64,000 bases of DNA from contig RHPI01001311.1 of assembly GCA_009103225.1 (NCBI GenBank), positions 62,001-126,000 of the forward strand. Direction: 5' to 3'. The notes under the pieces are model-generated. The model did no database searches, had not been told where the DNA came from, and saw only the letters and a program-made list of their open reading frames with translations. Positions 44,314-55,900 of this stretch are shown one piece after another. A program made the position numbers and the translations under genes. The DNA is from Chlorokybus atmophyticus (lineage: Eukaryota > Streptophyta > Chlorokybophyceae > Chlorokybales > Chlorokybaceae). Each line of letters starts with the position of its first letter. The stretch's first letter is position 1.

Positions 44314-45266
44314 TGCAACTTAAGGTGGGCGCACGCTGTAGCAGGCTTGCTGCACCCCCACTTTGGCTGCTTGAAGGGTGTCACAGCAGCGGGCACGCCG
44401 CCCACACGCGCAACGTATTGCTACTGTTGCTGCTGCATGATTGGAAAGAGTGGTGGGGGTGTTGTTGACGCAGCTGATTATAGTAGCACACTGATGCGAG
44501 CATGGCGTGCGGCTGGACACTTGTGACATATTTACACAACAATGGGGTTGTACTAGTTACACGCACATGGACAATGCTGGGCGGAAAGTGGAGTACAGTG
44601 CGCATGAGATACAATGTTGGGCGTCAATAAACAGCGTAGAAGACCTTCTGGGCTGTTACGCATTTCGTTCGCTGTTGCTCTGGCTGTCCATACAAGCTAT
44701 GACAGGCAGAAACGCAATACAAGAGCTCACGACTTCACTCCTAATAGGGTTGCATAAATGTTGATGGTACCTGCGCTTGGCATGGTTAAGCGGCTTGGGT
44801 GTCTGGTGTACTGGTATAGTGACGGTGAGGCTAACTTTGTGCGATGCAGGCAGGCGTGAGGCAAGCGTGGGTGAGGCGAAGCAACTTGTGTCCCTCATGC
44901 TGCGTAGCAGAGCAGAACATTTTGGGCTGTGTGCCTGTATGTGTCTCGGGTGCATCCCTCTATCTCGCCCTTTGCATATGCACGCACACGTGCACGGCCG
45001 TTGTGTACTTGCATGTTATGTACACATAGTGTCGCAGATACATGCGGACTGCTACTACTGTAATTGTGTACGTCAAACACAACATTACACAGCCCAAACA
45101 TCATGTCACACACATCACACGCATATCATCATCAACCAGCGGTGTGAGTGTATGCACACCGTATAGATGTACATATACGTTATTGTTATATACATATATA
45201 CCCAATATGCTCTGTGCAAGCGTACACCTACACCCACATTCAGACCCATAAACCCCCCTGCCGGCG

Positions 45267-46713
45267 TCATGATGCTAACACATACCCAACAATATCGTCA
45301 TGCAACAGGCTGGCCAGAATGCGCTCCCACTTGTTGCGCGACAGCCCTCCCGCCGTTGAAGGCAACACGCCGTTGACGAAGAATGTTGGCGTGCCAGAAA
45401 CTGCCCGAGAACACCCATACTGCATTTGACAGATGAGTGTAGTAGTCAGCCTGATGTTGATGTTGGGTTGCTGCATGTGAACAGCACACGCGCGACCGCG
45501 CACAGGCGAAACGCATGCACACGCGCGCACGCACACGCACACACGAGCGCCCTCACAGGTCACTGGTGGGCATATACGCACACACATAACAGAAAAAGGC
45601 TTTGCTTGCCTTGAATGAGACGCGGGTGTCGAGCTCAGTGTGCCAGTCCGCCATCAGCTTCATGAAGTCTTCTTTTGTGAGGTTTGGAATGGAGTCTTGT
45701 GCGAGGGATGCGAGCTTGTCGAGGACTGAGGATGGCGACTCCAACAGTGATATCTCCTCCTGGAATAGATTATGAGACATCAGCTGTTCAACACACGCGC
45801 TCGATTCATGTTTGCACGCAGGTGTATGTGTGCGCGTGAGCATGCGCGCATGCGTGCATGCGTACTTGCGTGCGCGTGCGTGTGTGTTTGCGTGTACGTG
45901 TGTGTGTGCACATGCGCGCATGTTGCATTTGTGTTCGTGTGCGTGCACAAATACACGTATGCGCACACATGGGCGCGCGTGCGCGCACACTGTCACATGC
46001 GCACGCAGATGCGTTCAATCAATTCATAAGACCTCTCTCACCTGTGCGTCAGATATGCTCTCCAAGTAAGGAAAAGCTAAAGACTGATTCTTGGATGCGA
46101 TGGCGTGTATGGCCTTCGAACATAGGAACGAGTTGCGATGGTACCTGGTAATCAACAACCAACACGCAAAATGTTGCGTACATGCACCCACAAATTGCAC
46201 ACTAGGCACACGCGCCAGCGCATACGCACATGCACACATATGCACACGTGCAAGCACGCTCACGCAGGCACGCGCGTATCCTTACACATGTGTGCATGCG
46301 CGTGTATGCGTGAAGATGCGCGTACGCGCTTAATGTACGACACACGTACGGTAGGGGAAAAGTGTGCAGTAGGAAGTTGACTTGATCAGAGTAACTTTTC
46401 GTCATCAACACGGCTTTCAACTCCGGCCAGGCCGAGCGGCAATCGGGACAGAGAGGATCAAAAAACCCATCAATAACGACTGATGAACCCTGTTGGAGGT
46501 TGCAACAACATAAGCAACAACACACAGCAAACAGTAACATAACAACATGCACATTAATCGCAGCTTCACCTTTATTGTGGGGTTGAAAGGGAAGCCTTCC
46601 GGGCGTTTTGGGATGGGTATTTGAGCATTTATGACCACTGCGGTTGTCGTCAACAATACAAAGACGAAAACTAGACTAACATTGTGTTGACAGAGTGCTG
46701 CTGCTCGCTTCAT
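45267..46713 (-). CDS. Secreted DsbA-like thioredoxin-fold protein
   Basis: Five exons on minus: 46713-46570, 46489-46350, 46144-46042, 45759-45610, 45419-45267. They give 229 residues with consistent phases. The N-terminus from the chosen ATG is a signal peptide (VSLVFVFVLLTTTAVVINA), so it likely acts in the ER or outside the cell. DGFFDPLCPDCRSAWP holds a CPDC redox motif; FLLHTFPLPYH and GTPTFFVNGV (cis-Pro loop) are the other landmarks of plant thioredoxin-superfamily proteins of the DsbA/Thioredoxin_4 type. Probably a thiol oxidoreductase; the substrate is unknown. The fourth intron starts with GC (AAG then GCAAGC), a rare GC-AG type. Introns 2 and 3 are largely alternating purine-pyrimidine DNA. 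The frame is open upstream, so a longer N-terminus is possible. Confidence 0.85.
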
Positions 46714-49058
46714 AGTGATTTGCTGTATGCACGCCTTGCCACGGCTTGAGACGCCTGCAAGTGACAGACGAACAAAGGCACGACTATGAGAAGTATGTGG
46801 GCGAAGCAGATGTAGAAGCCATTGCAGACTGTGAACTCGGAAGCAGCAGGAAAGTAGCAGTAGTTGATGTGACGCATCATGGTTTTGAACAGTAAGAGGG
46901 CCTAGCAAGAACCATTTTCATGCATGCACAACAGTCTGCACGGTTGTGCAGCAACAACCACCATGCGGACAAACACTGCCTGCTCTGTGTAACCCGTAAG
47001 CAGCCCAGCCTTGGATGTGCCACGCTTGCTGCTGGCAAAAGCAACCTTACGCTAAGGGTTACGGTCCTCCTCCTCCGCCGCCTCCTCTGCCGCCGCCTGT
47101 TGCTGCTCCTGCCGTTCGCGCCCCGCCTCCTAGTGGACGCTGCTGGATGCTGTTGATGCTGTGCATGCGGGGGACCAAAAGGGGCGTCCGCATGTGACCA
47201 AAATCACACCTGGTGCTGTTCTGGCCTGGGCTGTTATGGGCTTCAGCAATTTTGAGCCAACGTGCAATGCTTGGGCAAGTGATAATGTCAAGCACCCAAA
47301 ATTGACACAATGTACACTAGTAGTATGGTTCGCATTACCTAGCATCGTGGACACACCATGCTCCAATGGTAATCTGCGTCACTTTTCAACGTATGACATG
47401 TCAGAATTGGTAGTCATTGTAAGATTTCAATGTTATGTTATGAATGAAACTTGTCGTGGTTTCAATTCGCAATATTTGGCAGCATTCATAGAACTCTCAC
47501 CCCAAACTATTTCATCAAGAATGCTCTCGGTCGCTTTACATATTTAATTCCAAAGCTGTAGAGATTAATATCAAAAATAGCGACACCATTTGCGATGATC
47601 CAGACATACAAAAAACCTCAACAAGCACGTCTTGCCCCATAAATTTTTATACTTATTATTGTTCATGTATTATAATACGCAAACACATATGCACGCGTGC
47701 CACACGCAATACGCAAAATTACATATGCAAAGCACGCCGTCTTTCAAGACGGTTGGTTGATATATGGTTGTTTTGATATTTTGAGCCTGTTGAGTCTCGT
47801 CGTTCCACAATGTTACGTCACAATGCGTTCATGTTTATGTGAACAACAGCCCATTTATGTTAAGCTATGAAGGATCATCATTGGATTGTATATTACTACA
47901 TGTAGTTGTAATAAAATGATAAGTTCATATGATGTGTTGACATAAGGGGAATGACATGCTTCAATTTTTGGGTATATCAGAGACTAGCGGTAAATCTATA
48001 ACTTGTAAGTTGTTTATGACAACCCAATCAAATGTATGTGTGATGTCAATATTCTATAATGTCAATTGCGTGCAAGATGACTTACAAGTCTATATCAACA
48101 ATACGAAAGGTTTGTAAAGCTTTTTGGTAATTGCTCACCGTTGCACAGCGGTGTTAAATGTTGCAATAGTGGTAACTAACTTTGTAAATTTGTCAATGCT
48201 GGTACTTGAATAGTTCAGTGCATACGAAAGCGGACGTTCTCCTTTATGCTTATAAGCATATTTGCTCACATGGCAAGTTGTTTGTGCACGTATACGCACA
48301 CATCACAATGTTCATATTTCACAATTTAAAATTGATCATTAAGTATGGATTTTGAGTTGTGTGTGTTAACATTTGAGCCCGCATAAAAGTTGAGGTCCGC
48401 AATATAGGGGCTTTTAAATCTTGTAAACTTTGTGAGTATTTGTACGCAGATATGAAGGGTTTGTTGAGACTTAACAAATTCTTTGTTTTTGAACACAGAG
48501 TGGTTTAAGCCCAATTGATAAGGCTAAATCACAGGTCATAATTGGCAAATCGTAACACCTGACCCCATGGGGGTCCTTATAGCGTGGGCTGACTATACCG
48601 AGTTCCCACACCGATATACCGCCATTCCACGCATTCATATGCCGATATCCACGATCTCTCCCCACCCAATCGAACCGTAGCCCAGGCAGATGCCTCCGTG
48701 GCTGCCCACCGCCGCGCGCTAATTGGCTCACGCGCTCTCCGCACTCATCTCCAAACAGGCTTATCCACACAAGATCTCGACCAGCCCCTAAAAACGGACA
48801 CTTAACCTACAACGAGTCAAACACAACCAATCAACAGTCACATTCTCTGTGAGATTAACTGAGATGGAACTGAGGAGACGTGAGGCGATTTTAACTACGA
48901 TGCAGTGCTGTGACTGAGGTATGGCTGTTAATGGTTGAAGTTAGCCAGGTTGAATTTAGGGTTAGACTTGTTGTTGAGGGCGTAGTTGACATAGGCGAGG
49001 GTGTTGGCGGCATTGACGTTGGCGTGAGGAGAGTCCGGATCACAGACTACCAGCAAAG
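46714..49058. other. Intergenic region
   Basis: No gene supported. AT-rich from about 47,540 to 48,560. A 128-codon open frame at 47161-47547 has no recognisable feature. The last ~250 bp upstream of psaK should hold its promoter, but I see no clear TATA box. Confidence 0.5.
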
Positions 49059-49686
49059 ATGGCGTCCGTCACAATGGCCTCAGTGTCCGCCCCAGTGATC
49101 GCCCCTCGCGGCGCTTCCCGCCAGGCCCAGCGTGAGTTCAAGCTGCGTGCTTCCGCCAGGTCCTCCTCATCACCGTCAGCGTCCAGGAGGCAGCAGACCG
49201 TGTGCTTCGGCAACACCGCCCTGACCATCGCCGGCTCAACTGGCCTGCTTCTCTTCCTGGGCCGCTTCGCCGTCCTGCCCTATCAGCGCCAGTGGCTCCA
49301 GCGCCAGGGACTCCCCAAGCAGAACGGACAGACACACGCACAGGCAGGAGACTCCCGCGCAGAGGAGAACACATTCAAGACTGGTGACCCAGCTGGCTTC
49401 ACCATCGTCGACGGTAAGCACAACACACATACTCATACACATACTCACACCTATCCACACACCATAGTATTCTGTCTAGACACCACAGGACACACATCCA
49501 ATCTCACTCATTGAAATACTCTTGTGTAATGTGTGCATTTTCTAAGTTGCGCACATTGTGCATTTACGTTGTGTGCATGTGTGTAAACGTGTGTGTTTGT
49601 GTGCAGTGTTGGCGTGGGGTGCTTTGGGCCACGCTCTTGGCTTCGCCACGCTCGCCCTTCAGAGCTTCTCTGTCGTCGGCCAGTAG
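49059..49686 (+). CDS. psaK: Photosystem I reaction centre subunit PsaK, plastid-targeted
   Basis: Two exons, 49059-49413 and 49607-49686, 144 residues, GT-AG intron. The first ~50 residues are Ala/Ser/Arg-rich and lack acidic residues apart from one Glu, as in a chloroplast transit peptide. Then comes a first membrane helix ([21 protein letters not shown]), a loop, the PsaK signature [11 protein letters not shown], and a second helix across the splice ([20 protein letters not shown]). PsaK is a two-helix thylakoid protein at the PSI edge that helps bind LHCI antenna. Length and two-helix layout match the family. The intron is CA/TG-rich. Confidence 0.93.
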
Positions 49687-50601
49687 AGTGGAAGAGAAGT
49701 AAGTAGGACATTGCATCACACAATGGTGGATACACACACTGAACAGCCCTGCCCTCGATAAATCTGTACCGCTGTACACATGTAACACCCCCTGTTAACT
49801 AAGCCTGATCGCCATCTGTAATGGATTGTTGCCTTCACTCCCACGTTGTGCGCTATGCCTAACTCTGGGTCTTGCAGTGGAATTGCATGTGTTACTCCAC
49901 AGCTAGTATCGCACGCATAGAATGAAGCAGCTTAGCACGGCTGTCTTTACATGCACCAGCATAGGCTTGCTGCACTGTCGCTGACATGTTAGTGATTAAG
50001 CTAACACAATGTGTTGGCATCTACTCTACAACAATGCACCTTTTGCAAATGAGGCCCATTTGGCAATGCATGCAGAGTAGCACGGTGAAACAATTGCCAG
50101 TGCCTCTGCCACACGCGCTGTAAGTCTCTCACAAGTATGTACAGCGATGATTGAGTTTCTCATGTCCAGACTGATTGAGTTCAACAACATATCTGTATCG
50201 CTGCATCTCTGTCTTACCACAATTGCGAATGCAATTCAGGAACAGTGTATGATATGTTGTATCTATCACAGCCTGCGTTTGCACACATGCAATCTGCATG
50301 CATGCGCACCAACAACACAAAATACTACTTACCAGTAACACCAGCCGTGCCAAGCTAAATTGTCCCACTGCTAGTGAGTAGGTCCCCAACCCCGCGACTA
50401 CCAAAATCAGATTCCATTATCCAAACAAAGTTGTTAATGATAATATTGCGCGCAAGTACAACTGCAACCTTGACATCATCAGCTTCTGGGCCTCCCCGCC
50501 TGTATCACACCTTTGCAGCGGGTGACAGCATCGGCCCAATCGTAGGCGCATCCTCAATCAACACCTCCTGCACATCGTACAAGCATCGGTACCACAAACA
50601 C
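49687..50601. other. 3' flanks of psaK and SWEET (tail to tail)
   Basis: No gene seen. TGTAA at 49790-49794, about 105 bases after the psaK stop, matches the poly(A) signal commonly used in green algae. The two genes converge here. Confidence 0.45.
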
Positions 50602-51180
50602 TTACAAGCCTACCACACCCAATAGCAAGCCTCTCACCCTCGTTGGATGCGAAGCCGCCCCGAGCAAGCCCGTCCGCTCGCCCTCTCTACTGATGTGCGT
50701 GTCGATGCTGGCAGATGTAAGCTCGGCTTTGTCACTCTTGCTGCTGCCGTAGCGCCAGATCAAACCCAATTGGAATAGCGCCAGCAACACGCCGGGCACG
50801 TTCGGCAACTGTGTTTATTGCAACATATCGGTTGATGCATGCTGTGCTACATGTTCCTGTACTGCGTGTGCATGTACGTACATGCCTGTGCAAACACATT
50901 CGCATGCGCACGTGCGTGTGTGAATGTGAGCGCATATACGCGCGTGCGCGCGCATGTGTGTCTGTGTATAGAAGGAGTATGCTACTGTGTGCGTGCAAGC
51001 TGGCACGCACGTGCACGTGTGCGTGCGCATGTGCATATGTGCGTACCAGAATGTATGGGTCGTGCACGTATGTGCCATAAGCCGCCCATGCAAAGGCGTT
51101 GATCAGCGTTGCCACGCTCAGAAACAAAGGCATCGATGCAGCAGACTTGGTTCTTATCACTTGGCCCTGTAACGGGTGTC

Positions 51181-51233
<53 letters not shown>

Positions 51234-52116
51234 CTTACCATCACACTGAGGGGAGCTGCGTACATAGCCAGGCTGATAGCATCGCCGTTAATCCCAACCA
51301 CCAGACTCTTATCAACACTTCCCTTGGGCAGCATCACTGACATCGCCAGCATGGCCAATATCGCCACCGCGACAGACATCGTCTTCATCCCGAGGGGCTT
51401 TCTTTGCCCACCACTCGATTTCGCCAACATCAGCGCGATATACACGCTCTCAAACACTATACCAATCAGGTTTGTGATTAAGACTGTTGGCCTGTGGGGT
51501 GTCACATATGGTAGAGCGTATATTGACCACACGCCGCAGTTGAGAAGAGTTGTCAAGTAGGGGAGAGGGGATATCGAGGACACAGCACGTGTCCCGGACC
51601 AGATCTGTCGCATTGTAGGCCTGTGGGAAAAGGTATTAACATCTGTGTGGTGTTGGGTGGATGTGTGTATGTTGTGCTGATGTTCTTACAGAGGGGAGCA
51701 GAAGAGGACGAGTGCGGCGGCCGTGCCTGCGTGACAGCATCAGAAGGCGTGAACACAAAAACAACTCTGCCTACAGATTGAATCAACCTTGCTCAACCTG
51801 TGCTCCAGCACACATCTCAAAGCCGGTTTTAAAAGTCACAACATACAATATGAATCAACATGCAAGTAGCCACGGTGGGTGTCATCTGGCATTTTGCTCT
51901 GTACTCTTCACTATTCAACCAGATTTGTGGCAGCAGTATGATCCAAGTTATGTATGGTTAGACAGCCTAGGACATGTTATCCAAGGCTACACGTTGACAC
52001 ATCAATGCTGAAGGGTATGTTTGGCGTGAAGTTGTTGTGTGTCCCAAGCCCAACAACGACCACTCACCGAGGTTCCCGAGGGCCAGCTGCACAGCAGGGT
52101 TCACCTCCCACGCCAT
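50602..52116 (-). CDS. SWEET-type sugar transporter
   Basis: Five exons on minus: 52116-52068, 51726-51690, 51620-51239, 51166-51047, 50808-50602. They give 264 residues, phases consistent, all GT-AG. Seven helices as two MtN3/saliva repeats (about residues 10-98 and 130-220). The conserved prolines are present in SPLPT (TM1), SPLPY (TM2), AAPLSVM (TM5) and AASMPLF (TM6); substrate-site Asn are in ITNLIG (TM3) and LPNVPG (TM7). RTKSAASMP is the usual TM5-TM6 link. SWEETs move mono- or disaccharides down their gradient across plasma or vacuole membrane; which sugar cannot be told. A polar ~45-residue C-terminal tail follows. The third intron (51238-51167) is almost wholly a TTG/CAA triplet repeat; the fourth is alternating purine-pyrimidine. 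Confidence 0.93.
51181..51234. repeat. (CAA)n microsatellite filling a SWEET intron
   Basis: About 18 CAA units inside the 72-bp intron 51167-51238. If the intron were retained, minus-strand reading would give a Cys run and then a stop. Confidence 0.95.
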
Positions 52117-52954
52117 GATGCCAGACCAACGACACTGTTCTCCCCCTACAGCGCCCCCTCCTCCTCCTCCTTATTCTCCTCTCCCTTCTCCCCGTCCTCC
52201 TCCTCCTTCTCCTCCACCTCTTTCTCCCCCGCTTCCTCCTCCGCCTGACAGGCAAATCCGCCACAGAGCCGCCACGTCTCAGGTCGTTGAGTCACGTGAC
52301 GCCCCCTCAAACCGTTTCATCAGGTCCCAAACCGACCGCATTGAGTACGCTCGATCCCGCTCCAAGCCGGAAACTGCCAGCTTTCGCCGTTTAGATGGGC
52401 TGAAAATAGCCTCAGGCAGGCGGCGGCGGCGGCGGCGGCGGCGATGGAGCCAACGATGAGGCTGGTGACGGGACTGGCGATGAACATGGAGACATGGGCC
52501 GTTCTGAGAAAGCGGGGGATGATGGATCGGTGGTGTAGTTGAAACACGCAGTGAGCAGGGGTGTTGATAGATCTTGAGTTCAACAGTCATGGGTGTGCCA
52601 AGCAGTGAGGAGGACTTGGCCTCCCCATCGCCAGGTGGGAGAAGGGTAAGGCGGGTCGTGCCGCCGCCGCCACCGCCGCCTGCTGTTGAGAGGGGTACGC
52701 GTGCTAAAAACAGAAGGCGATCCAAGGCTGGACAGGTGCTGAGCATTACCTGAGTGTGTTGCACTAAATTTTTCCGAAATATAACACTGTTATGCTCAGA
52801 AGGTTCAGTTGTGACTACGGCTTACATGAATCATAATCTTATATCCAAGACTTGAGATGACCTGCTTTAATAATATATCATCAAACGGCGGTACAGCAAC
52901 ACCTCATGTATATAGAGCATAACAGTGTGAAGCGTAACTTGACTCACTGTTGAA
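52117..52954. other. Shared upstream region of SWEET and the giant WW gene
   Basis: The two genes diverge from this ~840-bp stretch, so both promoters should lie here. It contains a pyrimidine-rich run (52140-52250), a GGC repeat (about 52418-52442) and a second GC-triplet patch (about 52658-52680). A 161-codon minus frame (52279-52764) has no support as a gene. Confidence 0.5.
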
Positions 52955-55900
52955 ATGCTGCACAAGTCACACTACCAGCTTTCTTCCTATCTCTTTGACA
53001 TGAGCAGTCTGAGGAGACTTGTCTGTGACATCGGTGCAAGTTGCGCATGCGTGAGTAGATCTGTTTGTGTGTACGTGTGCGTGTACACGTGCATTGACCA
53101 TGTGATCGGTGCGTGCATGCGTGCTAGTGCTTGCGCATGAGTGCGGTTGTACACATTTACCCTGACATCAGAGTCTATGTGTGTGCGTGTATGCAATTTA
53201 ACGTACACAAAGCAGGGTAAGTACGAGCACACCAACCTATGCGCGCACACACATACACGCGTCGCAGGTGCAAGCACACAGCCTGCGTCTGTGTGCTGGT
53301 GCGCACGCACGCAAATTCTTTACTCACACCCACATGCGCATAGGTTTGCGTGAGCTCGTCTGCATGCGGCCTAACACTAACACACAACTCTTCCATCTGC
53401 AGGTCGTCTACGAGAAGTTCGCCCCACGCGAGCTCCCCGCCTTCTGCCTCCGCCCCTTACCTCTCCACTCCACCTACACCAACAACCACAAGTCCACCTC
53501 CCCTTCCTCCCCAAAACAACAATCACACACGCGCCTACCCGCCATCGCTGTCACGGGGCCGGGCGCCCCGTACGCACACACATACAATCACTCCAACAAC
53601 AACAACATACACAACTATAGCAACAAACCAACACTCCCGAGGATACCGGGTGCATCGCCGAGAGGGGAGGGGGGACAGTATCAGTATGATGAGAGTTATG
53701 TTGGGGATGAGGAGGAGGAGGAGGGTGGGAGAGGGTTGGTTGGGAGTAAGAGTTTGAGGGAGAGGAGGAAGAGGCAAGTGAAGACGAGCGCGGCTCTCGC
53801 GGGGGCCATCGCAGCGTACAGGTGGGTTGAATTGAGTGTTACTTTGCTCACTCAAACAAATAGGTGTGCGTGTGCGCATGTTTGTACACATGCGCACGCG
53901 CGTGCATGCGTACATGTGTGCGCGCGTGTGTGTTTGCGCGCACGCGCGTGTGCGTTGTTGGCATGTGCGCATGTGTGTGCATCACTCACTCACGCGCTCA
54001 CGCGCTCAGCCGCTTACCCTTGCAAACACTCACAAGCTCACTCACCTCATCCGCTCACCCGCTTACTCACTCTCTTGCTGACTCCACAGCGCATCGATGG
54101 TTGCGGGCATGAAGCGCGCTCGCACCCACACCCACACGTACACCTACGACTCCCACCCCGTCTCCCCCGTGCACAAGCGTGCCAACGCCAACAGTAACAA
54201 CAACAGCGGTGGCGTGCACACATCACCCTTCTTGCGCGCACGCTCTCTCGACATGCGTGTTGGGAGGTCTGATATCCCGGGTGGAGCTTCGATATCCGGC
54301 TCGGGGTCGGTATCTGCTTACCAGAAAGGGAGAAAACAGCCTCTATCGTCAACTTGGGCCCCCAGGAGCTCGATATCACCCCGCAAAGAGCCGATTTCGG
54401 CGGCTTTACCGATATCCAGGCCATCCTTGACAATACTATTCAAGCATTCGATGCCAGCTGAGAGAGAAAAACTGCTCGCTGCGGTTATATCGGACCGGTC
54501 CGGTGGCACAGACGAGGCTGAAATCGAGCGTGCGCTAGCCTGCGTGGCGCAGATATCCGTCCCGGAGCAGATGTCGGCAGCGAGGCTGTTTCTAAGAGGA
54601 GGGATGTATTTCTCAGCCATACGCGCGGCGTACGCGTCACCAGAGGGACTGCAATCCATACTCAACGACATCAAAGCCATTATACTAACAACATCAAGCT
54701 CAACACCAAACAACACCAAACAACAAACACAACAACATGGTGGGGATGTTGGGTATGTTGGGTACGACACACATACCCAACATCCACCCCAAACCCAACA
54801 TCCACATCCCCAACATCCCCAACAAACACAATACACCCTTCAGCCCTGGCAGCATCCCGAGCACGACGCCTGGTGCTGGTCTTCTCCGGACCGCAGTCTG
54901 TTCTGCGCGCGGTTCCGCGGGGCGGTGCCGGTGGTGGGCGAGTACGAGCGGGCGCGGGAACGGCTCATGGGGCTGGGACAGCAGGGGAGGTAAGGGGAGA
55001 GGGGTGGGTGGGTGTACCACTTCAATCGATGTAGAGTCAGTCAGTCAGTCCTATTGTGCGTGCGCGCATGTTGTAGCACTGCTGTTTGAACGTATGACAC
55101 GTATGCACACACACACACACATGTGGACACGCACGCACGCACCCGCACGCATGCCTTCACCCCCAGCCCCACCCACTCGTCTCCCTCAGGCGTGCGTTGG
55201 CCCGCGTGGAGAAGGAGCTCCTCCTCAAGCTCGTCTCCGACTTCTTCGCTCAGCTCGTCCCCACTTCCCTCCCCTCCACCACCACCAACCACAACACCAA
55301 TCCCCCCGCCCTGGCTGCGGCCGTCGCGGCGCTGAGCGAGACCAGAAGGGAGCACCCAGAGACGACGCTGCTGCTGATATCGAGCAGACTGGGAGCGGCG
55401 GGACAAGTAAGAGAGACGGATGGGGTTGCTTATTATTGGGGTTGGGTTGTGAGCATGTGTTCGTGTGCGTGTGCGTGTGCGTGTGCACGTGCGCGTGCGC
55501 GTGTGTGTGCACGCGGGCGTACGCGCAAACGCACGTATATGTACGCACACATGCACACATGTGCATTCTCGTGCATCAGCCTCACGCACCCATACCCATC
55601 ATGTACACCTTCCCTCAGGCTCTTGCGGGCGCGGCCGACCCCTCCTCCTGCGCCGCCGTTCTCTTCGATTTCGAGCGCTGTTCCCTTCCCTCCCTCTTAT
55701 CCGCGTGCTTCGCGGCATTGGGTGGCAACAACTGCAAAGGTGTTGGCATTGTCTCCCACTCCCCAAAGAAGAACACACACAAATTGCCTCTCACGCGCGG
55801 GCTGGGCGTCACGCTGGAACGGATATCCATCCCGAACACGGAAGGAGAGAAGATATCAGAGTTTTGGCGGGGGCTTGGGGAGTGCATCGGAGGGACGAAT

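Noticed and set aside
45780-46069. Cys/His/Thr-rich ORFs on both strands
   Set aside because: They read alternating CA/TG/CG sequence inside an intron of the DsbA-like gene.
47161-47547. 128-codon plus-strand ORF
   Set aside because: No recognisable domain, no neighbouring exons; too short to accept without transcript evidence.
52279-52764. 161-codon minus-strand ORF between SWEET and the giant gene
   Set aside because: Partly translated GGC repeat in a probable promoter region; no domain seen.
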